DNA of 64,000 nt, from NCBI RefSeq assembly GCF_002127325.2, contig NC_035443.2:27433838-27497837 (forward strand), in the 5' to 3' direction. Positions 1 through 10,608 of this stretch are shown here, in pieces. Below the pieces are notes generated by a model. The model saw only the letters and a list, made by a program, of their open reading frames with translations, made no database searches and was not told where the DNA came from. Numbering within the stretch: position 1 is the first letter of the stretch; every line of letters starts with the position of its first letter. The position numbers and the translations under genes are program-made. Source of the DNA: Helianthus annuus (Eukaryota; Streptophyta; Magnoliopsida; Asterales; Asteraceae).

Positions 1-1203
1 ATCCCGGGAGTGGGCGGCCGCGGACCAGTATCAGTGGTATCGGTGTTTATTAATTTGGTAGCGAAAATTACATCAGGACCGTAGTTAGGAAATAGTTTAT
101 CAGAGTTAAAAATACCACACTGTTATAATCATAAATAAGTGGGAAAATCCCAAGTTTCTATTACAACATGTTTATAGGGATAAACCCTAATTTATTGAAA
201 TAAAACTTCTTTATTTATTTAGGTAACTTTTATAGCCACTTTTCCAAGCCTTCAGTGCTCTTCAGCTGCCTTCTATTTGGCTTTCACATTTTGTTACCTG
301 AAACGCGTTTTAAAAAGTTTTATCAGCAAGAAATACCGGCGAGTGAATCCCAGTTTAATAAAAACAAGAAATACCCACGGTACTGTCAATCCTGACTTGT
401 GGTCATGCTACTACTCACAGTGTAGTAACAAGTTATGTATACAAAACCCCAACCTACCGACAGTAATTGTAGAATCACAACTACTCAATCACTGTTAAAT
501 ATATTTAAAACAATTGAGGTTTTGTAAAAACAGTTTACAAAAAGAGTAGTTACTCACATTGCTGTTTTAGATATTTCCTGGTGACTTCCTAGTTATAATC
601 TATTAAATAAATAATGCACACGTATTAGTATAATAACCCAATTTTACATTAGTTATATCCCTGAGACAGAACTCCAACGACTGAGTCAGGCAGAGCCTTG
701 ACATGCGTTATGGAGCTCTAGATCAATCGGGCAGCGTAACTAATACGTAACCAGGGGTTATAATACTTACAACGAGGCAAAGCTTCACTTTTTAGGGGGT
801 ATTATACCCGAGCAGAATTTCTATTATTTAGAGAATTTGAGAGAAAATTTTTGTTTTTGAACGAATTGGAAATGAAATGTGAGCTCCTATTTATAGGTCT
901 GATCAGCCACCTTCTCGCGCCCCGCGAGAGTTTTAGTGAGGGCCTTCGCGACCCGCGAGCTGTATAGGCTAGGTCCTAGCTTGGCTGAGTCAAGGGCTAG
1001 GCTTGACACGACTGGGACACGTGGCATCACAGGGTTACGCCTGGTGTCTAGCTTGTCGCGCCCCGCGACTCATTCTCCCAAACGGGTCGCGCCCCGCGAG
1101 GACCCACCAAAATTTGTTTTTGTTGATTTTTAATAAAACAAAGATATTTCGGGGCCGTTTGTCGCGTATAGGACGTGTTTAAGGGTTTTGGGTGAGTTGT
1201 TAT
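1..1203 (-). repeat. 3' LTR of gypsy copy 1 (partial)
   Basis: Matches 6152-7137 over its 5' two thirds and the solo LTR 25437-26743 over its whole visible length. The 3' end lies before position 1. A TATA box (TATAAATA on the minus strand) is at 888-895. Upstream of it lie four CpG-rich dyads of the type TCGCG-CCCC-GCGA, at about 914-928, 946-959, 1066-1078 and 1087-1100. Confidence 0.85.
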
Positions 1204-1213
1204 ATCCTCCCCA

Positions 1214-2056
1214 CCTTGTTTTAGGACTCGTCCTCGATGTCTACTGGAACATGTGTGGATATTTCCTCTGCATCTCTGATTCAAGCTCCCAAGTGTACTC
1301 TGGTCTTCTCTTGGAATCCCATTTTACTTTGACTAGAACTAATCTCTTGTTTTTGAGATTCTTGATCTTTCTGTCTTCAATCTGTAGGGGTTTCTCTACA
1401 AACATAAGTTTCTCATTTACCTCTATGTCCTTAAGAGGTATCCCATTGCTTTTTGGAAACTAGTCCAAAAATGAGAAGTAAAAAGACTATCTCTATCAGA
1501 AACAATAGATAAAGGAATTCCATGTAATGAAACTATTTCATTTACATATAACTTGGCTAATTGTTCCATACTAAAAGTTTCCTTCATCGGTAAGAAATGA
1601 GCAGACTTGGTTAATCTTCTACAATCACCCAAATTGTAACATTTCCTTTTTGTGCCTTGGGTAATTTGGTAACAAAATCCATTGTTATTAATTCCCATTT
1701 CCATATCGGCATTTCTAGTTGCTGTAATAAACCTGACGGTTTCTGATGTTCAGCTTTAACCTGTGAACAGGTTAGACACTTGGCAACATAGGCTGCTATA
1801 TCCTTTTTCATTCCTATCCACCAGAAAAATTCTTTCTTAAGTCTTGATACATTTTATCATTACCAGGATGTATCGTATATTTAGACTTATGGGCTTCTTC
1901 AAATATTCTGTGGCGTAGGTTTCCTTGTTTGGGTATCCAGATTCTTTTCTTATGGAATCTACAAATTCCATCTGTTCCTTGTTCTAATTCCTTAATCATT
2001 CCTTTTAATTTTTCAGTATCGTCCTTGATTACTAATTCCTGTACTTCTCTAATTTG
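1214..2056 (-). pseudogene. integrase with chromodomain-like tail, internal deletion (copy 1)
   Basis: Integrase joins element cDNA to host DNA. Read on the minus strand, 1811-1999 holds the HHCC zinc-binding region (H...H, then CLTC), and 1423-1811 the start of the catalytic core, with the first aspartate in MDFVTKLP and the second in SDRDSLF. At about 1455 the frame jumps to a C-terminal segment resembling the Tekay chromodomain tail (TWELESEMQRKYPHMF). The part with the catalytic glutamate and the GPY/F region is therefore deleted. Frameshifts also occur near 1620 and 1812. Not functional. Confidence 0.85.
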
Positions 2057-3500
2057 CTAATTTAAATCTATCTGTAGATTTAATTTGAGAGAACGTACTG
2101 GTTTTGGCTTTTCATGATACTTTCGACTTAAAGTATCGGCTACTACATTAGCCTTTCCAGCATGATGCTGGATATTACAATCGTAATCACTCAGGATTTC
2201 CATCCAACGTCTCTGTCTCATATTTAACTCTTTTCGCCCAAAAACATATCTTAAACTCTTATGGTCGGTGAAAATGGTAAACTTACTACCGTAAAGGTAA
2301 TGTCTCCAAATCTTAAGGGCAAAAATTATGGCTCCTAATTCAAGATCATGGGTTGTATAATTCTCTTCATGATTCTTAAGTTGTCTAGAGGCATAGGCTA
2401 TAACCTTTTGACGTTGCATCAACACACATGCATATCCTAACTTAGAAGTGTCACAATAGACTACAAAGTCTTTAGTTCCTTCTGGTAATGTTAGTATGGG
2501 TGCGTTGGTTAATCTCTGCTTAAGAATTCTAAAGGCTTCTTCCTGTTTTGGTCCCCATTCAAACTTAACTGATTTACAGGTCAGTTTTGTTAATGGAATG
2601 GCTATTCTAGAGAAATCTTGGATAAACCGTTTATAAAAACCTGCTAGTCCAAGAAAACTTCTCTCCTCCGTTGGTGATTCAGGGACTTTCCATTTAGTAA
2701 TCGCCTCGATCTTTGTGGGATCCACATGAATTTCTTCATGATTTACCCGGTGTCCAAGGAATTGTACTTCTTGTAACCAAAATTCACATTTTGAGAATTT
2801 AGCATAAAACATCTCTTCTTAGCAAATTTAAAAGCGTATGCAGATGCGCTGCATGTTCTTTACTCTTAGAGTAAATGACAATATCATCTATAAAGACAAT
2901 TATGAATTTATCCAGATATGGTTTACAGATTCTGTTTATCAGGTCCATAAATGCGGCTGGGGCATTGGTTAAACCTAATGGCATGACGGTAAATTCATAA
3001 TGACCATACCTTGTTCTGAAATCAGTTTTAGGAATGTCCTCTTCCTGTACTTTCAGTTGATGATATCCTGAGCGTAAATCGATCTTAGAAAAGAATCGAG
3101 CTCCTTGCAATTGATCAAACGGATCATCGATTCTCGGTAATGGGTACCAATTTTTTATCCTGACCTTGTTCAATTCTTGGTAATCAATGCACACACGCAT
3201 TGATCCATCCTTCTTCTTGACAAACAAGATTGGTGCTCCCCACGGTGATGAACTAGGCTATATGAAACCTTTCTCCAAAAGTTCGTCCAATTGTTTCTTC
3301 AGTTCCTGCATCTCTGCTGGTGCTAAACGATAAGGTGCCTTGGCAATCAGTGCTATCCCTGGTAGTAGGTGAATTCTGAATTCAACCTCTCTATCTGGCA
3401 GTAATCCAGGTAGCCCTTCTAGAAAAACATCTGAGAATTGAGATACTACGGGAATATCTTTCAATTCTTTTTCTTTAGTGTTAATGATTATAGAAATCAT
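2057..3500 (-). pseudogene. reverse transcriptase and RNase H (copy 1)
   Basis: The RT begins in 3258-3500 ([15 protein letters not shown]), continues in 2799-3227 with [19 protein letters not shown] and the catalytic box [11 protein letters not shown], and is followed by RNase H in 2057-2812 ([40 protein letters not shown]). An in-frame TAG replaces the residue before PSSSPWG at about 3255-3257. A 2-base loss near 2812 shifts the frame before [10 protein letters not shown]. Both lesions recur in the second copy at 60618-64000. The active-site residues themselves are still present. Confidence 0.9.
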
Positions 3501-4017
3501 ATATACAGTAGCGATCCTTTCCTTGCATAACTTGCTGTTTTCATTACGGAGATAAATTTTGTGGATCTAGATGGCTTGTCTCCTTCAATTGTGATCTTTT
3601 CACCCTTTGGTGAACTTACTTGTATTGACTTTTGATCACATAGAATACTCGCTTTATTGGTTACTAACCAATCCATTCCTAATATGATATCATATCCAGC
3701 CAGATTCATTGGGTAAAGGTTAGCAATAAAATTTTGGTTTAAAATTTCTATTCTTGCTCCCTACAAGATTTATTAATCTTAATGGATTCTCCATTTGCCG
3801 TTTCGACCAAATATTCTTGTTGAAGTTTAGTTAATGGTTGATTGAGAAGTTTGCAGAATGAAGTATTAATAAAACTTTGGTTCGCACCAGAGTTAATTAA
3901 TACTTTAGCAAAAACATCATTAACTAGAAATGTACCGACAATTATGTCCGGAATCATTTTGGCTTCTTCGGCTGTCAGAGCAAATGCTCTAGCATTCTTA
4001 GTAGTTTTGCTGCTCAT
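3497..4017 (-). pseudogene. retropepsin-like protease, catalytic Asp replaced (copy 1)
   Basis: Aspartic protease region between the zinc knuckles and RT. 3748-4017 contains the active-site loop, but it reads NSGANQSF where retropepsins have D-S/T-G-A. The intact-looking relative at 15420 reads DSGADASY. Then comes a frame break near 3745, and 3497-3709 carries the second conserved block IILGMDWLV. The D to N change fits a G-to-A transition in the coding strand and is also present in the second copy (62312-63049). Confidence 0.85.
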
Positions 4018-5295
4018 GGCTGGAGCTAGTTTCGGACAGTTTGGTTTGATATGCCCCTTTTCTCCACAATTGAAGCATATTCCATTACTGGGTTTCTTCC
4101 TACAGTTTTCTTCCTTGTGTCCCGATATCTTGCAGAAGTTGCAGTATATGGAACATCTTCCTGAATGCTTCTTCTTGCAGTACTTACAGTAAGGTGCAGA
4201 AGTAGAACCTATATTTTTCCCACAGTTGGAATTACCGTAGCAAAATTCCTAGGTAAGCTTTTGGACTAGGTTCTTTCTTTGGTTCTCTTCTTGTGTACGT
4301 ATCAATTCATCAGTCAAGGTATTGGCTAGTTCTACTGCTTCTTCTATAGTTTGTGGTCTAGCTGCCTTGATTACATGTCTAATCTCACTGATTAATCCCC
4401 AGATGTAACGAGAGATTAATACTAGTTCTGGTGAAGCTAGGGTTGGCACTATTCTAGCATATTCAAAGAATATGGTAGTGTAATCCTTGCAGTCTACTCC
4501 AGTCATTCTAAGGTTTAAGAACTTATTAGCTATTTGTTCTTTTTCACTGGGAGGATAGAATTTTCTTTCGACCATGTTCTTAAACTCAGTCCATTCCATA
4601 TTATAGACTCTGTCACTTCCCCTAGACTGGAGAATAGTATTCCACCATTCTAAGGCTGCATTCTTAAATAGATTAGAATCAAACATAATTTTTATCTTCC
4701 TCTGCAAATTTGCTTATTTTTAAGACTGCCTCAGTCTTTTCTATCCAACGTAGAGCTGCAATGACTTCATTACCAGAGAATTGTATAGGTTTGCAAGACC
4801 GGAATTCTTTATAAGAACAACCATATGACATTGTTCTTCTTCTTCTTGGAATAGGCAATTGAAGTAATGGTCCATTATTCACGCTGTGACTGGGTTCAGT
4901 AGGTGGTCGTTTACTTCCACTGTTAGTTTTATTATTGTCTGCTTCCTTAACAGTCTTGATAATATATGGCATAGCGTCTATAATCCCTTGTGCCACAATA
5001 TGTTGGATGGCACTGTTATCTATTTAGTTTCCATTATTATCGTTATTCTGGTTTTCCTGATTCACTTCATTGTCCATTTGGATTATAACATTTACCAGGT
5101 ATTAATATCAGAGAATAAGATTTAATGCAAACAATCACGCAAACAAACACATTGATCAAAATCGTCGGGCATTGCGACATTTTCTATTTTTCATATATAT
5201 ATTACAATCTACAACTAGAATTGAAACACACTACTAGTTATGCATCAGTAGGTATTAGGTTATCCATTTTAATTGATTTTTTTTCAAACTACACG

Positions 5296-5345
<50 letters not shown>

Positions 5346-6161
5346 TTATTACTACGGGTTCATCCAGTATTGCATATTTTGCTCGTCGTATTTCCACACG
5401 AGCTTTTCCCATATTTGTCTTATCCTTTCTCCTTCATCTACTAACTCCTCATCAAATGTGTGGAGTTCTTGCACGTTTTCTGTACTCATGGGTGGTGGTG
5501 GTGCGGGTATTGGGTCAGGGTACTATAGTATAGGTTCTCCATATGGGTACGGGTTGTCTAGTATTTCTTGAACATACTGGTCGTTATCCCAATATGGGTC
5601 TAGAGGGTTAAGGTTGGTATATTGTGCTATGGGGTTTGGTATTGGTTCCTCATGTGGATACAGTTCCTGGTAATCCCTATGGTCATCCTCCCATGGATCA
5701 TACATTAGAGGATTAGGTTCTGGGATTCTAGGTATCTCGTTTGCGTCAAATGCTGGTATGGGAACCTGGTCTCCTTGGTTAGGTTCTATTTCCATGGGTT
5801 GAGTTGGGAATAGTGGCAGTGGCTGTGGTGCAATGATTTGGTCTAAATTTGGATCTGCTGCAGTGGTGGCTAGTATGTGAAAGTTGGCCAATCGTTTATT
5901 GACAACGTCTTGGGTCTGGGCGTTCATCTCCCTATTAGCTACTGCTAAAGCCCTTTGTTCCTGTTACTTTCTCATTCGCTTCCTACGCTTATGTACTCCC
6001 CAACTGAACCATCCTCTCTTTTTCGTAGGGAATGGTTCTTCATATTGCGGCTTAAAGATGAAGATCCCCTCTTCGGTATCAGTAGAATACCCCGAAGGAG
6101 TAGGCTTTGAGGAAGTTCCGTCACTTTTGGGAGAACTAGACAAGTGACGATAGGCTTTCAC
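4018..6161 (-). pseudogene. gag polyprotein (capsid and zinc knuckles), copy 1
   Basis: The reading begins at 6161 (MKAYRHLSSSPKSDG), breaks near 5964, continues at 5523-5927 and, after an AT-repeat expansion (5296-5345), resumes at 4679-4996 and 4249-4707. The last part holds the capsid-like block (FRSCKPIQFSGNEV, ALEWWNTI, FKNMVERKFYP, YIWGLISEIRHV). An in-frame TAG ends it at 4249-4251, and the downstream sequence still encodes knuckles of CCHC type (CNFCKISGHKEENC, CFNCGEKGHIKPNC). The start lies directly against the truncated 5' LTR, so the leader and PBS are missing. Confidence 0.8.
5296..5345. repeat. (TA)n microsatellite inside gag of copy 1
   Basis: About 50 bp of alternating TA with occasional TG. 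It interrupts the gag reading frame. Reading frames called across it (tyrosine/isoleucine runs) are artefacts. Confidence 0.95.
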
Positions 6162-7137
6162 ATTTTGTTACCTGAAACACGTTTTAAAAAGTTTTAACAA
6201 CAAGAAATACTGGCGAGTGAATCCCAGTTTAATCAAAACAAGTTTTATCAATTTAAAACATTGAGGGCATCCGCTATTACATTTGTTTATATCTACTTAA
6301 TTACCACACACGGTACTGTCAATCCTGGCTTGTGGTCATGCTACTACTCACAATGTAGTAACAAGTTATGTATACAAAACCCCAACATACCGACACTAAT
6401 TGTAGAATCACAACTACTCAATCACTGTTAAATATAATTTAAAACAATTGAGGTTTTGTAAAAAAGTTTACAAAAAGAGGAATTACTCACATTGCTGTTT
6501 TAGATATTTCCTGGTGACATCCTTGTTATAATCTATTAAATCAATAATGCACACGTGTTAGTATAATAACCCAATTTTACATCAATTATATCCTCGAGAC
6601 CGAACTCAAACGACTGAGTCAGGCAGAGCTTTGACATGCGTTACGGAGCTCTAGATCAATCAGGCAGCGTAACTAATACGTAACCGGGGGTTATAATACT
6701 TACAACGAGGCAAAGCTTCACTTTTTAGGGGATATTATACCGAGCAGAATTTCTATTATTTAGAGAATTTGAGAGAGAGTTTTTGTTTTTGAACAAATTG
6801 GAAATGAAACGTCGAGCTCCTATTTATAGGTCTGATCAGCCACCTTCTCGCGCCCCGCGAGAGTTTTAGTGAGGGCTTTCTCGACCCGCGAGCTGTATAG
6901 GCTAGGTCCTAGCTTGGCTGAGTCAAGGGCTAGGCTTGACACGACTGGGACACGTGGCATCACAGGGTTACGCCTGGTGTCTATCTTGTCGCGCCTCGCG
7001 ACTCATTCTCCCAAACAGGTTGCGCCCCGCGAGGACCCACCAGAATTTGTTTTTGTTGATTTTTAATAAAACAAAGGTATTTCGGGGCCGTTTTTCACGT
7101 ATAGGACGTGTTTACGGGTTTTGGGTGAGTTGTTATA
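6152..7137 (-). repeat. 5' LTR of gypsy copy 1, 3' part deleted
   Basis: Aligns with 281-1203 apart from short indels (extra sequence near 6240-6300). TATA box TATAAATA on the minus strand at 6821-6828. At the gag side the match stops at 6152, whereas the 3' LTR and the solo LTR continue for several hundred bases more. The 3' third of the LTR, the PBS and the leader are therefore absent. The bases ggctttcacat occur at the junction and also in the 3' LTR, pointing to a microhomology-associated deletion. Confidence 0.85.
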
Positions 7138-7284
7138 AAACGGAATGGGTGAGGTATTGGAATGGACAATGAATTAATGGATCATTACCAATCCATGTCC
7201 TTGTTTGGTTACCATGTGGGAACTAAATGAATCATTACCTCATGTTGTTTAGTATGTAGGAAAAGACGAAGGAATAAATCGGCA
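7138..7284. other. flank of gypsy copy 1, no gene seen
   Basis: Host-side flank of the 5' LTR. It holds words such as ttgtttggtt, suggesting an eroded MITE, but no paired terminus could be fixed. No coding signal. Confidence 0.4.
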
Positions 7285-7690
7285 ATGGGTGGCAGTGGTG
7301 ATGAGTGGCGGCAGTGGTGGTTGGTGATGGGTGGTGGCGGTGGTGGTGTGTCGGCGGTGGGTGGTGGCGTAGGTGGCGGGGGCGCGTGGTGGTGGGTGAC
7401 GGCAGTGGTGGGAATGGTGGGTGGTAGCGGTGGGGGTGTGTTGGTGGTGGGTGGTGGTGGTGGTGGCGTAGGCAGCGGTGGCGGGTGGGGGCACGGGCGG
7501 AGGGTGGTGGTGGCGGGTGGCCGACGGTGTCGGCGTTGGTCGGTGGCAGAGGGTGACAGCAACGGTGGGTGGCGGTGGGTAGCGGTGGTCGGTGGTGGTG
7601 CCGGGTATTGGCCAAGGTCAGCTGTGGCGCCGGTGGTCAGTGGTGGACGGTAACGGCGGTGGTAGCTGGTGGTGGTGACGCGAGGTGCAT
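7285..7690. repeat. GGT/GGC-rich low-complexity tract
   Basis: About 400 bp with strong G-over-C skew on the plus strand, built from irregular GGTGGT and GGTGGC words. Many runs of GG and GGG give G-quadruplex potential. Reading frames on both strands are long only because the tract lacks T-rich stops; they are Gly/Val/Trp-rich or His/Pro/Thr-rich and not credible proteins. Confidence 0.9.
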
Positions 7691-7751
7691 TTGGTTCGTG
7701 GAATGGCTGCTACGTAGACGTTGTATACCTTCCAAGTTCCAAATGATCTAA

Positions 7752-8442
7752 GGGTGCATTTGGTTCGGGAATGTGTTGGAATTGGAATTTGTATAGGAAT
7801 TGGAATTTGGAGGAATTGGATTTGGAATTTAGACATTCTAATAGGAATTGGAAATTGTTGGAATTGGAATCTCAATTCCATGTTTGATGTATTTGGTTTC
7901 TATCACCCCATCCCTGACTACCCTAGGTTCGGGTCAAAATGGTACAGGTAGAAATGGTTCGAGTCGAATAGGTTAGGTTCGAAACGATACGGGTCTAGGT
8001 CGGAATGATTCGGGTCGAAACGGTGCGGGTTGAAACGGTTAGGGTCGAAACATATGTGTCGAAATGGTTCAGGTCGAAACATTACGGGCCAAAACGGTTC
8101 GGGTCGAAACGTACGAGTTGAAACGTTACGGGCCGAACGGTGCGCGTCGAAATTGGTACGGGTCAGAACGCTGTGGGTCGAAACGGTTCGACCAGTCGGA
8201 GATTCCAATGAATTTACTTGAATTCTTTCACATGTAGGAATGATTTTGAATTCCTTAAGTTAAAGGAATTTTAAAGAATTCATAGCCTAATTGCAATTCT
8301 AATTCCATTGTTAACCAAAGACATAAAGATTGGAATTTAGATTCCAATTCAATCAAATTATATGAATTAAACATGTTAATTGTTGGAATTCAAATTCTAT
8401 TTCCCTTAGATTCTATAGAATTCCGACAAACCAAACGCATCC
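7752..8442. mobile_element. Tourist-like (PIF/Harbinger) MITE A
   Basis: Termini GGGTGCATTTGGTT at the left and, on the opposite strand, GGATGCGTTTGGTT at the right form the TIRs. A TAA target duplication sits at 7749-7751 and 8443-8445. TWA duplications and GGG(T)G...TTTGGTT termini are the hallmark of the Tourist group. It has no coding capacity. The middle (7926-8197) is a 15-bp minisatellite. It abuts MITE B, with one TAA shared between them. Confidence 0.85.
7926..8197. repeat. 15-bp minisatellite inside MITE A
   Basis: Degenerate tandem copies of a 15-bp word close to gggtcgaaacggttc. Because 15 is a multiple of three, several frames stay open (for example a five-residue NRFDP-like repeat on the minus strand). 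These are not proteins. Confidence 0.9.
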
Positions 8443-8445
8443 TAA

Positions 8446-9177
8446 GCGTGCGTTTGGTTCGTGGAATGTTTGTGGATTTGGAATTTGTATAGGAATTAGA
8501 ATTTCAAAGAATTTCATTTGGAATTTAAAATTTTCAATTAGAATTAGAAATTGTTGGAATTGAAATCTCAACTCCATTTTTGATGTATTTAGTTGTAAAC
8601 GAATTGGAGTTCATCACACCGGCACCCACCACCCTCGGTTCGGGTGGAAACGGTACGGGTCCAAACTGTATGGTTCAAAATGGTTCGGTTCCAAACGTTT
8701 CGTGTTAAACAGTTCGAGTCGAAACACTACGGGTGGAAATAGTATGGGTAAAAACGGTTGGTTGCAAACGTTCACATCGAAACGGTTTGAGTCGAAACGG
8801 TTCGGGTTTAAACGATTCAAGACAAAACAGTTCGCGTTGAAACGGTTCAGGTGGAAACGGTATGGGTCAATATGGTTCGAGTCAAAATGAGATGGGTCGA
8901 AACCGTTTCGGTTCAAACAATGCAGATTGGAACGATCAAAGATTCCAATAATTAAGTTTACTTTAATTCATTCACATATAGGAAGGATTTTGAATTCCTT
9001 TAGCTAAAGGAATTTGAAGGAATTAATGTCCAATTCCAATTCCATTGTCAACCACACTTGAAGATTGGAATTGAGATTCCAATTCCAATAAATTCTCTAA
9101 ACCAAACATCTTAAGAGATGGCATTCGAATTCCAATTCACTTAAATTCCATTGAATTCCTACAAACCAAACGCACCC
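8446..9177. mobile_element. Tourist-like (PIF/Harbinger) MITE B
   Basis: Left TIR GCGTGCGTTTGGTTCGTGG and right TIR (opposite strand) GGGTGCGTTTGGTTTGTAGG, with TAA at 8443-8445 and 9178-9180. Same subfamily as MITE A, with the same AT-rich shoulders (ggaatttgg words) and its own minisatellite in the middle (8637-8935). Confidence 0.85.
8637..8935. repeat. 15-bp minisatellite inside MITE B
   Basis: Same 15-bp word as in MITE A (gggtcgaaacggttc and variants), independently scrambled. It occupies the same position within the element, so the array was present in the ancestral MITE. Confidence 0.85.
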
Positions 9178-9180
9178 TAA

Positions 9181-9965
9181 GAGCGTCAAGTTATCTTAGA
9201 ACTATTTATAATTTTATATCATAACAATTTATTACATATATTTGTTATATATATTAATTCATAACATCCCCAATGAATAGTGTATATTTTATCTTTTTTT
9301 ACTTTTTTGTATTTTTGTTTTTTATTGGGTTTTGTTATTTTTAAATTAACTTTTAATATGGATACTTATAGACTTTCAATATTTTAAAAACTTTGTAAAA
9401 TTGTCATTTTTACTCCCTGGAGTTTTACATGTTTTCTTTTATGTACGCGTCGGTATAATACAAATTGGTTTTACATTTTGACATAGATTTTTTCCTAAGT
9501 TCCGTCGGGTCAAATATCATATGTTTTCGTCCTTACATTTTTTTGTATAACTTCAGTTGATCACTTGGTGTTATAAATTTTTATATTTGTTTCATGTTTA
9601 CCCCGATTTTGATCGTCGTTCAGTTAGTACGGTCTTACGCCCCTCTCGACCCCACACTAGTAGCACGATTTACGCTCCCGCTCGCAACGCAGGGGCTTAA
9701 GAGTAGTTGACAATAAAGTATTTACACCTGGCTATATAAGAATTGGTCAAATCTAATATATATTTAATTTAACCTTAGTGAATTGAATGTTTCAAATATC
9801 AAGTCATTTTCTCTGACTATTGACTTCGGAAATATAGTGTTATGTCGTGTTCTTTTTTTTTTGTTGCAAAATTCTATGGTGTCAACATAAGAGACTAATC
9901 AACGAGGAAGCTCAACAACAACCACGAAATATAATATAGATAAATAGTTAGGATAACCTAATTTT
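9181..9965. other. AT-rich intergenic DNA with Helitron-like 3' end
   Basis: No gene seen. At 9675-9706 a short GC hairpin (ctcccg...caggggc) is followed about ten bases later by GTAG|T. This resembles a decayed Helitron 3' terminus, which normally has a hairpin followed by CTRR and then T. No matching 5' terminus was found. Confidence 0.35.
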
Positions 9966-10184
9966 GCCAGCCCCACGAGCTTTTAAAGTAGAGGTTACTG
10001 GTTCAAGTCTCGTCTGGAGTAAAATTGCTCTGAGTGTTATCACGGCCTGCCTTCGTGGACTGGGTTTCATCTGAAATGGTGGCGATCCAGGTTAGGTGTG
10101 TTGTCTATGTTTGCGGGCGTGGATGGTTTTTTATCATTGGGTTTACCCGGGTGATCGGGCTTTTGTTAATCGTTTAAAAAGTGT
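9966..10184 (+). mobile_element. SINE-like fragment, probably 5'-truncated
   Basis: A pol III B-box-like word ggttcaagtct lies at 9990-10000, and the end tttgttaatcgtttaaaaa resembles the end of the SINE at 30849-31148. Approximate flanking repeats (ataacctaatttt and atagcctaaatttt) may be a mutated target duplication. No clear A box is present. Confidence 0.4.
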
Positions 10185-10608
10185 ATAGCCTAAATTTTTT
10201 AAATCTATATTTTATTTTAAATAATTATATATTTTTTCTAATTTCTTTTACATTTTTAATGACGATTGTTAAATTGTATGTGCCCATAAAGAATAACATC
10301 TGATAAGACCGTGGGATATATTGGGGCGGGGGTTTGGGGCATGGGTTGACACGTAGATTATGAGGCACTCAATACACAAAGCCAAGTTCATAGGGGTATG
10401 ATGGGCGTGGCTGGGGTGGCGTGGCCAAGCCACATCATTTTTTTAATATATATATATAAACCATTAAAAACTACATAAACATACATATTAATTACAAAAA
10501 AAAAACATAGTATCAAAATAAAAACAATCATTCTTCGTCGGTTTCGAACCCAGGAATCGTTGAAACATGATCCACCAAATCAGATCGAAGATTGTGATGT
10601 ATATCCCT

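Larger units (their letters stand above)
1..7137 (-). mobile_element. Ty3/gypsy Tekay-type LTR retrotransposon, copy 1, defective
   Basis: Minus-strand element running 5' LTR (6152-7137), gag, protease, RT, RNase H, integrase with degenerate chromodomain, PPT, 3' LTR (1-1203, cut by the window start). Domain order PR-RT-RH-INT is that of Ty3/gypsy, and the C-terminal chromodomain-like tail (ending in the region 1214-1440) is typical of Tekay/Del chromoviruses. The LTRs begin TATAACAAC in element orientation, and a purine run complementary to 1204-1213 serves as PPT. The reading frames are broken by stops, a frameshift and two deletions, and the protease aspartate is lost. A sister copy lies at 60618-64000 and a related solo LTR at 25437-26743. 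Confidence 0.9.

Noticed and set aside
7209..7653. Gly/Val-rich and His/Pro-rich open frames
   Set aside because: Low-complexity GGT/GGC tract; open on both strands by composition.
7918..8916. NRFDP-like repeat protein frames
   Set aside because: Generated by the 15-bp minisatellites in the two MITEs.
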